Shown here piece after piece: positions 54,094-62,791 of a stretch of DNA of 64,000 bases. The notes under the pieces are model-generated. The model was not told where the DNA came from, made no database searches, and worked only from the letters and a program-made list of their open reading frames with translations. Source of the DNA: Streptomyces sp. 130 (GTDB lineage Bacteria > Actinomycetota > Actinomycetes > Streptomycetales > Streptomycetaceae). The stretch covers positions 310,001 to 374,000 of the forward strand of contig NZ_VJNO01000002.1 in NCBI RefSeq assembly GCF_007096885.1, given 5' to 3'. Position numbers and translations under genes: made by a program. Position 1 is the first letter of the stretch. Each line of letters opens with the position of its first letter.

Positions 54094-54187
54094 CCCCCGG
54101 TCGCCGGGCGGCAGCCCCCGGTCGCCGGGGCGGCAGCCCCCGGTCGCCGGGGCGGACTCCACGGAGCCCGCCCCGGCGACCGGGGGC
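54093..54187. terminator. Terminator with triplicated left arm
   Basis: The arm gcccccggtcgccggggcgg occurs three times in tandem at 54093 (one base shorter), 54114 and 54136. Each can pair with the single right arm ccgccccggcgaccgggggc (54168-54187); with the nearest copy this makes a perfect 20-bp stem and 12-nt loop. It lies directly after the exporter stop and before the convergent glutamate dehydrogenase gene. Confidence 0.85.
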
Positions 54188-54193
54188 ATCCCT

Positions 54194-54232
54194 TTCAGCC
54201 CGTCCGGCGCTTGAGGACAAGGGCCGGGCGGC
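54194..54232. repeat. Short dispersed-type repeat (tttcagcccgtccggcgctt)
   Basis: The segment tttcagcccgtccggcgctt continuing gaggacaaggg matches a short intergenic motif that I recall as common in many copies in Streptomyces genomes, usually beside genes' 3' ends. It is seen once here, between the terminator and the glutamate dehydrogenase stop. Its function is unknown. Confidence 0.45.
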
Positions 54233-54269
54233 CACGAACCCGCAGCCGCCCACCCCACCGCGGCGCCGC

Positions 54270-57200
54270 CTAGACGTGCGTACGCAACAGCGTCCGCATC
54301 GTCCGCATGGCCACCGAGAGATTGGCCAGATCGAACGCGTCCGACCCCTGGATCTCCTCCAGCGTCGACCGCGACCGGGCCAGGATCGCCGCGTTCTTCT
54401 CCTCCCACGCCCCGAACCGCTCCTGCGGCGACGACGCCCCGTCGCCCACGCTCAGCACGTCGGCCGTCAGCGCCGCATGCGCCGCGTACAGGTCCTCGCG
54501 GATGGACGCCCGCGCCATCGACTGCCACCGGTCCGCCCGCGGCAGCTCGATGATCCGGTCCATCAGCTGCGTGATCCCCAGCCGGTCCGCGAGGTCGTAG
54601 TACACCTCGGCGACGGCCAGCGGCTCCTTGCCCGTTCGGTCCGCGATCGCCACGATGTCGAGCGCGGGGAACACGGAGGAGAAGCCGGCGACGCGCTGCG
54701 CCAGCTCGTCGGGGACGCCCGCCCCGGTCAGCTCGTCCAGGATGCCCTGGTACCACTCCTGGTCGGCGCCCCTCAGCATCTTCGGCAGCGCCGCCCAGAC
54801 CTGCTCGACGCCCTCGCGGAAGAAGTCGACCGTCTCGGAGATCGCCAGCGGCTGCGGCCGGTTGCCCAGCAGCCAGCGCGAGCCGCGCTCGACCAGCCGC
54901 CGCGAGTGCAGCCGCACCCGGGTCTGGACATCGGCGGCGACCTCGTTGTCGAGGGCTTCCACCGCGTCCCAGACCTCACCGAGCCCGAAGATCTCGCGGG
55001 CCGCGAACTGCGCCCGCACGATCTCCTCGATGGAGGCCCCGGTCTCCTCCCGCAGCCGGTGCAGGAAGGTCGAACCACCGCTGTTGACCGTGTCGTTGAC
55101 CAGCACCGTGGTGATGATCTCGCGCCGCAGGGCGTGCCCGTCGACCGCCTCGGGGTAGCGCGCGCGCAGCTGCTCCGGGAAGTAGGCGTGCAGCAGCTTC
55201 TGCAGGTGCGGGTCGTCCGGCAGGCTGGTCCCGATCAGCTCCTGCGCCGCCGTGATCTTCGTGTAGGCGAGCAGCACGGCCAGCTCGGGCTGCGTCAGCC
55301 CCTTGCCGGCGTTCAGCAGCTCGCGGATCTGCCGGTCGTTGGGCAGGAACTCCAGCGCCCGGTCGAGGTGGCCGTCGCGCCCGAGCCGCCGCATGAAGCG
55401 CTGCTGGGCGTGGAGCAGGGAGGGCGCCTGGGCCACGGAGTTGGCCAGGGCCGTGTTCTGCGCGTAGTTGTTGCGCAGCACCAGGCGCCCGATCTCGTCG
55501 GTCATCTCGGCGAGCAGCTTGTTGCGCTGCTTGACGGTCATGTCGCCGTCCCGCACCAGGCCGTTGAGCAGGATCTTGATGTTGACCTCGTGGTCGGAGG
55601 TGTCCACCCCGGCGCTGTTGTCGATCGCGTCGGTGTTGATCCGGCCGCCGTCCCGGGCGAACTCGATCCGGCCGAGCTGGGTCGCACCGAGGTTGCCGCC
55701 CTCACCGACGACCTTGGCGCGCAGGTCGGCGCCGTTGACGCGGATCGCGTCGTTGCCCTTGTCGCCGACGTCCGTGTTCGACTCGGCGGTGGACTTGATG
55801 TACGTGCCGATGCCGCCGTTCCAGAGGAGGTCGACGGGGGCCTTGAGGACGGCCTGCATCAGCTCGGCCGGCGTCATCTTGCTGACCCCCGCCTCGATGC
55901 CCAGCGCCTCGCGCATGTGGGCGTTGACCGGGATGGACTTGGCGCTGCGCGGGTGGACGCCGCCGCCCGCGGAGATCAGGGCCTTGTCGTAGTCGGCCCA
56001 GGAGCTGCGCGGCAGGTCGAAGAGGCGGCGCCGCTCGGCGTAGGAGGTGGCGGCGTCCGGGTTCGGGTCGATGAAGATGTGCCGGTGGTCGAACGCGGCG
56101 ACGAGCCGGATGTGTTCGGAGAGCAGCATGCCGTTGCCGAACACGTCACCGGACATGTCGCCGACGCCGACGACGGTGAAGTCCTCGGTCTGGGTGTCGT
56201 GGCCGAGCTCGCGGAAGTGCCGCTTGACGGACTCCCAGGCGCCCCGGGCGGTGATGCCCATGCCCTTGTGGTCGTAACCGGCCGAGCCGCCGGAGGCGAA
56301 GGCGTCCCCGAGCCAGAAGCCGTACGCGACGGCGACCTCGTTGGCGATGTCGGAGAACTTCGCGGTGCCCTTGTCGGCGGCGACGACGAGGTAGGTGTCG
56401 TCCTCGTCGTGCCGGACGACGTCCTTCGGCGGGACGACCTCGCCGGCCACCATGTTGTCGGTGATGTCGAGGAGCGCCGAGATGAAGGTGCGGTACGCGG
56501 CGATGCCCTCGGCCATCCAGGCGTCCCGGTCGGACGGGTCGGGCAGCTGCTTGGCGACGAAGCCGCCCTTCGCGCCGACCGGCACGATGACGGTGTTCTT
56601 CACCATCTGCGCCTTGACCAGGCCCAGGATCTCCGTACGGAAGTCCTCGCGCCGGTCCGACCAGCGCAGGCCACCGCGGGCGACCTTGCCGAAGCGCAGG
56701 TGGACGCCCTCCACCCGGGGCGAGTAGACCCAGATCTCGAACGCCGGGCGCGGCGCGGGCAGGTCCGGGATGGACTGCGGGTCGAACTTCATCGAGACGT
56801 ACGCGTGCGGCTCGCCGTTGTCCGCGTGCTGGAAGAAGTTGGTGCGCAGGGTGGCCTTGATGACGGTGAGGAAGGAGCGCAGGATGCGGTCCTCGTCGAG
56901 CGAGGCGACCTGGTCGAGGGCCCCGTCGAGCTCTTCGAGGAGCCCGTCCGTCAGCTCCGTGCCCGCGTTCTGGCGGCCGGGCGACATCCGGGCCTCGAAG
57001 AGCGAGACGAGCAGCCGGGTGGTGTGGACGTTGTTCTGGAGGGTGGACTCCATGTAGTCCTGGCTGAACGTGGAACCGGCCTGGCGCAGGTACTTCGCGT
57101 AGGCGCGCAGCACCATGGCCTGGCGCCAGTCGAGCCCCGCGCTCAGCACCAGCGCGTTGAAGCCGTCGTTCTCCGCCTCGCCGGTCCACACGGCGGCGAA

Positions 57201-59273
57201 GGCGTCCTGGAACCGCTCGCGCGCGCCGTCGGCCAGATAGCCGTCGTTGGCGGTGGTCCGGGGCATCCGCAGCCCGAAGTCGTAGATCCAGGCGTGCGTA
57301 CGGTCGGCGCAGCGCAGCTCGTACGGGCGCTCGTCCACGACCTCGACGCCGAGCCGCTGGAGGGCGGGCAGCACGGCGGACAGCGAGACCTGCTCACCGG
57401 TGCGGTAGATCTTGAAGCGGCGCTCGCCGGGGGCGGCGCCGACGGGCTCGTACAGGCTGAGGGAGAAGCTCCGCTCGTTCTCCTTCAGCGCTTCGAGGTG
57501 GACGAGGTCGGCGACGGCGGCGCGCGCCGAGTGATCGGCCTTGTAGCCCTCGGGGAAGGAGTGCCCGTACTGGCGGAGCAGTTCGGCGGCGCGCTCCTCG
57601 CCGCACTCGGCGTTCAGCGCCTCCTGGAAGCCGTCGGCCCAGGAGCGGGCGGCCTCGACGAGGCGGGCCTCGATGCGGTCGGCCTCGGCGTCGGTGAGGC
57701 TGGGCAGCTCGCTGCCGGGCGCGACGCGGACGACGAAGTGGAGCCGGGAGAGGATCGACTCGGTGTTCCAGGCCGTGAAGTCGACGCTGGTGCCGTTCAG
57801 TTCCTCCTTGAGGATGTCGATCAGCCGCAGCCGCACACCGGTGGTGTAGCGGTCGCGCGGCAGGTAGACGATCGCGGAGTAGTAGCGGCCGTACTCGTCC
57901 TGGCGCAGGTAGAGGCGCAGCCGGCGCCGCTCCTGGAGGTAGAGCACCGAGGTGACGATCGAGCGCAGCTGGTCGACGGGGGTCTGGAACAGCTCGTCGC
58001 GGGGGTAGGTCTCCAGGATCTGGAGCAGGTCGCGGCCGTCGTGGCTGTTGGGGGTGAACCCGGCGCCCTCCAGCACCTCGGCGACCTTGCGGCGGATGAC
58101 GGGGACCCGGCGCACGGACTCGGTGTAGGCGGCGGACGAGAAGAGGCCGAGGAAGCGGCGCTCACCGATGACGTTGCCCTCGGCGTCGAACTTCTTCACG
58201 CCGACGTAGTCGAGGTAGCTGGGGCGGTGCACGGTCGCCCGGCTGTTGGCCTTGGTCAGGACGAGGAGCTTGTGCTCGCGGGCCTTGGCCCGGGCGTCGG
58301 CGGGCAGCCGGTCGAACGACGGGCTGACGGGGTGCGCCTCGTCCTCGGTGTGGTGCGGGTCGGAGCGCAGGATGCCGAGCCCGGTGCCGGGGACGGCGGC
58401 CAGCGCGTCGGAGTCCTTCAGCTCGTACTCGCGGTAGCCGAGGAACGTGAAGTGGTCGGCGGCGAGCCAGCGCAGCAGCTCCCGGGCTTCGTTGACCTCG
58501 TCGTCGGCGAGGTCGTCCAGCGGCTCGCCGGGCAGGTCGTCGGCGATGCGGAGCGCTGCGCTCCGCATCTTCTCCCAGTCCTCGACGGTCTCCCTCACGT
58601 CGGACAGGACGCGCAGCAGGTCCGCCTGGATCTGCTTGAGGTCCGCGCGGTCGGTCTCGCGGTCGATCTCGACGTGGATCCAGGACTCGATCAGCGCGTC
58701 GTGCGGCAGCCCCGCCTTGGCGTCCTTGGGCCCCTTGCCGCCCTTCCGGCGGGTGCCGTCGGTCAGGACCTCGACCAGCTTGCCGGTCACATCGCGGCGG
58801 ACGGCGACCTGCGGGTGGATCACGACGTGGATGCCGCGGCCCTGGCGGGAGAGCTCGTTGGTGACGGAGTCGACCAGGAACGGCATGTCGTCGGTGACGA
58901 CCTCGACCACGGAGTGGCTGCAGGTCCAGCCGTTCTCCTCGACGGTCGGGGTGTGCACCCGGACGTTCGCCTTGCCCTGGGGGCGCTCCTCGGCCAGCCG
59001 GTAGTGGGAGGAGGCGGCACCGAAGACGTCGATCGGGTCCCGGCCCACGATGTCCTCGGGGGCGGTGTGCAGGTAGTAGCGCTGGAGGTAGGAGAGCAGG
59101 ACGTCCTGGCGGGAGTGCTCCTGCCCGGCCCCCGAGCCGTCGGCCCCGGCGGCCGCGACGTGTACCCGGGGGGCACCGCCCGGCCCGCCGACACCACCGC
59201 CCGGGCTGTTGTCAGCTACCTTGGCGGCCCGTACGAGCAGCTCGGCCTTGGCTTCGTCCAGCTTGGTCTGCAT
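54270..59273 (-). CDS. gdhB: NAD-specific glutamate dehydrogenase, 180-kDa class
   Basis: A 1667-residue cytoplasmic enzyme that deaminates glutamate to 2-oxoglutarate with NAD. Its length matches the large GDH class found in Streptomyces. The long N-terminal regulatory half has ACT-like parts (HVVIHPQVAVRRDVTGKL, ENERSFSLSLYEPVG). The catalytic core near residues 830-1150 shows GLVKAQMVKNTVIVPVGAKG, GVGDMSGDVFGNGM for the NAD fold, and SWADYDKALISAGGG. The C-terminal helical domain ends AVAMRTMRTLLRT-like. The start is ATG 59273 (MQTKLDEAKAEL); a Gly/Pro/Ala linker follows at residues 23-45. It probably feeds glutamate carbon to the TCA cycle. The spacing on both sides suggests a monocistronic unit. 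Confidence 0.95.
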   Translation of the reverse strand: MQTKLDEAKAELLVRAAKVADNSPGGGVGGPGGAPRVHVAAAGADGSGAGQEHSRQDVLLSYLQRYYLHTAPEDIVGRDPIDVFGAASSHYRLAEERPQGKANVRVHTPTVEENGWTCSHSVVEVVTDDMPFLVDSVTNELSRQGRGIHVVIHPQVAVRRDVTGKLVEVLTDGTRRKGGKGPKDAKAGLPHDALIESWIHVEIDRETDRADLKQIQADLLRVLSDVRETVEDWEKMRSAALRIADDLPGEPLDDLADDEVNEARELLRWLAADHFTFLGYREYELKDSDALAAVPGTGLGILRSDPHHTEDEAHPVSPSFDRLPADARAKAREHKLLVLTKANSRATVHRPSYLDYVGVKKFDAEGNVIGERRFLGLFSSAAYTESVRRVPVIRRKVAEVLEGAGFTPNSHDGRDLLQILETYPRDELFQTPVDQLRSIVTSVLYLQERRRLRLYLRQDEYGRYYSAIVYLPRDRYTTGVRLRLIDILKEELNGTSVDFTAWNTESILSRLHFVVRVAPGSELPSLTDAEADRIEARLVEAARSWADGFQEALNAECGEERAAELLRQYGHSFPEGYKADHSARAAVADLVHLEALKENERSFSLSLYEPVGAAPGERRFKIYRTGEQVSLSAVLPALQRLGVEVVDERPYELRCADRTHAWIYDFGLRMPRTTANDGYLADGARERFQDAFAAVWTGEAENDGFNALVLSAGLDWRQAMVLRAYAKYLRQAGSTFSQDYMESTLQNNVHTTRLLVSLFEARMSPGRQNAGTELTDGLLEELDGALDQVASLDEDRILRSFLTVIKATLRTNFFQHADNGEPHAYVSMKFDPQSIPDLPAPRPAFEIWVYSPRVEGVHLRFGKVARGGLRWSDRREDFRTEILGLVKAQMVKNTVIVPVGAKGGFVAKQLPDPSDRDAWMAEGIAAYRTFISALLDITDNMVAGEVVPPKDVVRHDEDDTYLVVAADKGTAKFSDIANEVAVAYGFWLGDAFASGGSAGYDHKGMGITARGAWESVKRHFRELGHDTQTEDFTVVGVGDMSGDVFGNGMLLSEHIRLVAAFDHRHIFIDPNPDAATSYAERRRLFDLPRSSWADYDKALISAGGGVHPRSAKSIPVNAHMREALGIEAGVSKMTPAELMQAVLKAPVDLLWNGGIGTYIKSTAESNTDVGDKGNDAIRVNGADLRAKVVGEGGNLGATQLGRIEFARDGGRINTDAIDNSAGVDTSDHEVNIKILLNGLVRDGDMTVKQRNKLLAEMTDEIGRLVLRNNYAQNTALANSVAQAPSLLHAQQRFMRRLGRDGHLDRALEFLPNDRQIRELLNAGKGLTQPELAVLLAYTKITAAQELIGTSLPDDPHLQKLLHAYFPEQLRARYPEAVDGHALRREIITTVLVNDTVNSGGSTFLHRLREETGASIEEIVRAQFAAREIFGLGEVWDAVEALDNEVAADVQTRVRLHSRRLVERGSRWLLGNRPQPLAISETVDFFREGVEQVWAALPKMLRGADQEWYQGILDELTGAGVPDELAQRVAGFSSVFPALDIVAIADRTGKEPLAVAEVYYDLADRLGITQLMDRIIELPRADRWQSMARASIREDLYAAHAALTADVLSVGDGASSPQERFGAWEEKNAAILARSRSTLEEIQGSDAFDLANLSVAMRTMRTLLRTHV

Positions 59274-59630
59274 GTCCTCTGGCTCCTGTCGCGCGCCGTT
59301 GCGTGACGTAGGTGAAAAGGTCGGCGTAACGCCACGACGCGGGGTTTCCGGTCGGGGTCGACGCTATGCCGCGATGAGAGACCGCCGGGACCGTATCGGC
59401 CATTTCCAGCGGCCGGTCCGGGCGGGAGGGATCAGCCGAGGCAGCCCGGGCGCGGTGGCGCTCCGGGCGCGGGCCGGGGGCTTCGCTGCCCCCGAGGCAT
59501 ATCGCGCTGATCACGGGACCAGGCTATCTCGCCCGCACCGGTGACCGTCACGATCCGGATGTGTACAAAAGAACGCCGCGAAATTTGACACTCTGGACAG
59601 CGCGGACGTGCCGGACGAAGCCCTCTCCCG
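59274..59630. other. Spacer upstream of glutamate dehydrogenase
   Basis: About 360 bp between the HAD-phosphatase stop and the GDH start, both genes on the minus strand. A TAGCCT hexamer on the minus strand at 59521-59526 could be a -10 box, with GTGACG 19 bp further up as a weak -35; this would leave a leader of about 240 nt. No strong hairpin is seen. Confidence 0.35.
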
Positions 59631-60329
59631 CTACCGGGTCAGCTGCTCGGCCAGCGTGATGGCCTCGGTCAGCGTGTCCACGACGGGCACCCCGGCCTTC
59701 TCCAGGCTGGCACGGCTGTGCGAACCACCTGTGTAGAGGACGGCCTTGGCCCCGGCGTGCGCGGCGGCCACGGCGTCGTCCACCGCGTCACCTATGACGA
59801 CCGTGCGCTGCGGGGATATCCCGTCCATGGCGGCGAGATGCCGCTCCATGTACGCGGACTTGCTGCCGCCGGACGGACCGGTGCGCCCGTCCACACGTAC
59901 GAAGTGCCGCTCGATGCCGAATCCGCGCACGACGGGGACCAGCTCCTCGTGCCGGTACATGCTCATGATCGACTGGCTGCCGCCGGTCAGCTGCCACCGG
60001 GCCAGCAGGTCGGCGGCCCCGGCGGTCAGCCCGCAGGCGTCACGCTGCTCGGTGTAGTGGCGGTGGAACACGCCGTCCATCCGCTCCCACTCGGCGTCGG
60101 TGGGGAGCCGGCCCATCAGCCGCTCGTAGAACCGGGGTATCGGGATGCAGTACATCTCCCGGTACTGCTCCAAGGTGATCGGCGCCAGGCCGACCTCGCC
60201 GAAGGCGGCGTTGGTCGCGCCGACGACGGCGGTGTTGTCGTCGAGCAGCGTGCCGTTCCAGTCCCAGACCAGATGTGTGCGGTGTTCCCCCGGTGCGATC
60301 CCCATGCCGGAAACGGTACTCGCCCCCAC
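59631..60329 (-). CDS. HAD superfamily phosphatase
   Basis: About 232 residues. The haloacid dehalogenase motifs are in order: motif I VWDWNGTLLDDN (nucleophile and acid Asp), a helical cap, motif II SIMSMYRHEEL, motif III Lys in GPSGGSKSAYM, and motif IV VIGDAVDDAVAAAHAG. It resembles phosphoglycolate phosphatase-like hydrolases of the Gph/PPase group; the substrate is unknown. The start is uncertain. I favour GTG 60329, with GGGGG 8 nt upstream; ATG 60305 and TTG 60335 are alternatives. It lies 15 bp after the stop of the next gene upstream, so they probably form an operon. Confidence 0.85.
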   Translation of the reverse strand: MGASTVSGMGIAPGEHRTHLVWDWNGTLLDDNTAVVGATNAAFGEVGLAPITLEQYREMYCIPIPRFYERLMGRLPTDAEWERMDGVFHRHYTEQRDACGLTAGAADLLARWQLTGGSQSIMSMYRHEELVPVVRGFGIERHFVRVDGRTGPSGGSKSAYMERHLAAMDGISPQRTVVIGDAVDDAVAAAHAGAKAVLYTGGSHSRASLEKAGVPVVDTLTEAITLAEQLTR

Positions 60330-60344
60330 TGACAACGCCCCCGC

Positions 60345-60851
60345 CTACCCGATCAGGCCGGGGATCTCCTGCACCCCGAACCACAGAAGTTCGTGGTCCT
60401 CGGCGCCGTCGACGGTGAACTGCGCGTCGTCGTCCCCGAGGTCCGCCGCCCCGAGCGCGGCCGCCGCGGCGGTGACGTCCGCGTCCGCGTCGTCGGAGTC
60501 GACGTGCACCGCGGCGGCCTTGGCCAGCGGGACGGCGGAGGCGATCGTGACCTCGCCGAGCGAGGAGGCGTCCAGGATGTGGTCCGGGTCGGCGACCGCG
60601 TCCCCGTCGGCCACGTCGACCGCGACGACGACGCGGCGCCTGGCCGCCTTCGGGTCCCCGGCGATGAGGCGCAGCGAGGCGGAGGCGGCCCGGTTGAGCG
60701 CCGCGTACTCCAGCTCCTCGATGTCGTCGGAGACGTACCACTCGCGCAGCGCCGGCGTGACGGCGTAGGCGGTGAGCGGACCGGGCCCCAGCTCACCGGC
60801 CCGGTGCGCGGCGGCGAGCCCGGCGAGGGTCAGGGGTACGTATACGCGCAT
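60345..60851 (-). CDS. Conserved actinobacterial protein, function unknown
   Basis: A 168-residue acidic protein. It opens MRVYVPLTLAGLAAAHRAGE, the form seen in a small actinobacterial family (DUF6912-like, from memory). RRRVVVAVDVADGDAV and a late DHELLWFGVQEIPGLIG follow. No catalytic motif, TM helix or signal peptide is visible. The Asp/Ala-rich stretch near residues 115-145 looks like a solvent-exposed loop. The start is ATG 60851. It is probably co-transcribed with the HAD phosphatase. Confidence 0.8.
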   Translation of the reverse strand: MRVYVPLTLAGLAAAHRAGELGPGPLTAYAVTPALREWYVSDDIEELEYAALNRAASASLRLIAGDPKAARRRVVVAVDVADGDAVADPDHILDASSLGEVTIASAVPLAKAAAVHVDSDDADADVTAAAAALGAADLGDDDAQFTVDGAEDHELLWFGVQEIPGLIG

Positions 60852-61135
60852 GGCTCGGCCGCTTTCGTAGTCGGAGACGCCCTCAGGATACGTGCGACGT
60901 CCCCCTTTGGGGTTACGCGTACGCCCCGGCCCCCGTCCACCCGGCGACGCCCCCCTCACCCCCGCGCCCCGCACCGCGCCCGGCCCCCTTGCCCTCCGAC
61001 CACCCGGACAGGTGAATCCCCCCGCGCCCCGCTCCCCCTCCCCGACACTTGCGACAAATCCGACTCCCCCGTAGAAGATCCCCAACAGAAGTTACCGCCC
61101 GGTAGAGCCGGGCCTCTGGAGCACGGGGGCGACAG
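60852..61135. other. Divergent spacer before the Rv3235-family gene
   Basis: About 285 bp between two divergent gene starts. It is C-rich on the plus strand (61000-61060). No convincing promoter hexamers or dyads could be assigned. A GGGGG run 9 nt before ATG 61136 is the ribosome-binding site of the plus-strand gene. Confidence 0.35.
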
Positions 61136-61555
61136 ATGACCACGCACAGGACCCGGCCCGCAGGACGCCAGGACACCCGCAGGCCCGAAGCCGTACCCGC
61201 CCAGCGCCACCGCGTCCCGAGGCGCATGCGTCCCCACCACTGGTTCGCGGAACGCCTGCTGGCGGTCCTGAGCGGCCAGCGCCCGGTCCACTGGATGCTG
61301 GGCCACACCATCGGCGACGCCTACGACCAACTGGCCGAACTCGCCCCCACGACCCCCTTGCGCACCCGGGGCACCCGCCCGGTCATCCGCATGTGCCGGG
61401 GCGCCCAGCCGGCCCCCGGCGTGGTGGAGGCCTGCGCGAGCATCGCCGCGGGCGAGGAGATCCGGGCCATGGCCTTCCGCCTGGAACAGGGCCCGGACCT
61501 CCGCTGGCGCTGCGCGGCGGTGGAACTGGGCAACACCCCGATGCGGACCCGGTGA
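61136..61555 (+). CDS. Rv3235 family protein
   Basis: A 139-residue actinobacterial conserved protein that is typically encoded next to secA. The conserved core is HHWFAERLLAVLSGQRPVHW, then GHTIGDAYDQLAEL, a RPVIRMCRGAQPAPGVVEAC segment and a C-terminal RWRCAAVELG. The N-terminal 30 residues are basic (RRPEAVPAQRHRVPRRMRP). Its role is unknown; proximity to secA suggests a link with export, which is inference. The start is ATG 61136. A terminator follows. Confidence 0.85.
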   Translation: MTTHRTRPAGRQDTRRPEAVPAQRHRVPRRMRPHHWFAERLLAVLSGQRPVHWMLGHTIGDAYDQLAELAPTTPLRTRGTRPVIRMCRGAQPAPGVVEACASIAAGEEIRAMAFRLEQGPDLRWRCAAVELGNTPMRTR

Positions 61556-61570
61556 GGCCCCATGAGAACC

Positions 61571-61606
61571 GCTCCCGGGCCCCACCGGGCGGCGGGGCCC
61601 GGGAGC
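61571..61606. terminator. Terminator between the Rv3235-family gene and the BtrH-like gene
   Basis: A perfect 13-bp stem (gctcccgggcccc with ggggcccgggagc) and 10-nt loop, 15 bp after the plus-strand stop; it can also serve the convergent minus-strand gene. Confidence 0.8.
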
Positions 61607-61678
61607 CCGGGGGCCCGGGGGGCCCGAAAGGGCCGGAGGATCGGGAACTGAGGTTCCTTGAAGGCTGTCAGGGCCGGA

Positions 61679-62680
61679 TCATGCTCGGGTCTCGTTCCCC
61701 AGGCGGCTCAGTGCTTGCATGGCCTCGCGTTCCATACGGGAGAGATCGCCGAGGATTGAGCCGGCCTGGACGAGGCACTGCGCATCGCCCGATTCACCAG
61801 CCTCCCTGATCAGTGCTGCCACCTCCGGCCACAGGGTGGCGGCTTCGGCGTACAGCGTGTGGCCGGTGCGTAGGTGGCTGCTGTCGAGCAGATCGGTGCA
61901 TTCGGCGAGGAAGTCGCGGTAGAAGTTGCGGAACAGGGCGCCACCGGTGCCGGCCTTCTCCATCAACAGGGCGGTCTGTGGCAGGTCTCGCTGCGGGTTG
62001 TCGGTGCGCTGGAGCCAGGTGCGTACCAACTTGCCGGCCTTCTCGATACCGCGGTGGCCGAGGTTGGCGATGGGTGGGTTGAGGAAGGCGTCGGCGCAGG
62101 CGGTGATGGCGGGGACGATGCGTCCGTGTGGGGCGGGCAGGTCTCCCGGAGCGGTGAGGGTGAACGACCGGTGCTTGGCGGTCATCGGGCCGCGCGCGGC
62201 CCTGGCCTGGGCGAGGCTGGTAAGGCTGGTGGAGACGGCTCCGCCTTGCTGGTCGGTGTCCACCAGGTAGGCGTTGTCGTCGTCGTAGCCGTACATGGCA
62301 ACGACGTGGCCACCGAAGTGGATCTTCGAGCCGAAGTAGTCCAGGTAGTAGCTGTCGAGCTGGAGTCCGACGGGGTGGCCGGCATCGATGGAGGCCGCCA
62401 CGTTGTCCCATGCTTTGCGCGGTGAGGTGGTCTCCCGGGTCAGGAGTTCCAGCCCGAGTGTGGTGGCCAGGCTGCCGGTGAGGGCGAAAGGCTTGACCCG
62501 TCCCCCGAGGAAGGGGAAGTCCATGTTCTTGCCGTCCCAGTAGATGAACGACAGGCCGGAGCCGAGGCCGAACAGCATGGGCTCGGACAGATCAAGTCCT
62601 TGGTGCCGCAGCAGCACCCCCAGGGCCGTCGTCTCGCAGTGCTGGGTGCCGCGGGCGTCGATGTCTGTCACCGTAGTCAT
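61679..62680 (-). CDS. BtrH N-terminal/DUF4872 domain protein, papain-like fold
   Basis: A 333-residue protein. Residues 10-150 match the BtrH N-terminal family: a Cys in QHCETTALGVLLRHQG, LSEPMLFGLGSGLSFIYW, and a His in HFGGHVVAMYGYDDDNAYLV followed by Asp. These give a Cys/His arrangement of the C39/papain type used for acyl transfer in butirosin biosynthesis. The C-terminal half is helical and DUF4872-like. A strong GGAGGG ribosome-binding site precedes ATG 62680. Codons such as CGT, GAA, CAA, GCA and CGA are more frequent than in neighbouring genes, and GC is lower. It sits alone between two genes usually found together. I infer a horizontally acquired accessory gene, substrate unknown. 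Confidence 0.78.
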   Translation of the reverse strand: MTTVTDIDARGTQHCETTALGVLLRHQGLDLSEPMLFGLGSGLSFIYWDGKNMDFPFLGGRVKPFALTGSLATTLGLELLTRETTSPRKAWDNVAASIDAGHPVGLQLDSYYLDYFGSKIHFGGHVVAMYGYDDDNAYLVDTDQQGGAVSTSLTSLAQARAARGPMTAKHRSFTLTAPGDLPAPHGRIVPAITACADAFLNPPIANLGHRGIEKAGKLVRTWLQRTDNPQRDLPQTALLMEKAGTGGALFRNFYRDFLAECTDLLDSSHLRTGHTLYAEAATLWPEVAALIREAGESGDAQCLVQAGSILGDLSRMEREAMQALSRLGNETRA

Positions 62681-62736
62681 GCCGTGCCCTCCTGGACGGG
62701 GGTGATCAGCCGGGTCATCAGTTCTTCAACACAACC

Positions 62737-62764
62737 GGGCCGGACACCACCCGGTGCCCGGCCC
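62737..62764 (-). terminator. Possible secA terminator
   Basis: A 7-bp stem (gggccgg/ccggccc) with a 14-nt loop containing further ccggg pairing options, starting 27 bp after the secA stop on the minus strand. It is short and without a T-tract. Confidence 0.4.
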
Positions 62765-62791
62765 AGCCACAACCCACAACGTCAGCGCACG

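Noticed and set aside
54009-59306. Very long open frame on the plus strand opposite the glutamate dehydrogenase gene
   Set aside because: It is antisense to a clear 1667-residue enzyme; such frames arise from GC-biased third positions. The translation is Val/Gly/Leu/Arg low-complexity without any motif.
59584-59612. TTGACA on the plus strand as a promoter
   Set aside because: No -10 hexamer lies at 16-19 bp and there is no plus-strand gene downstream until 61136.
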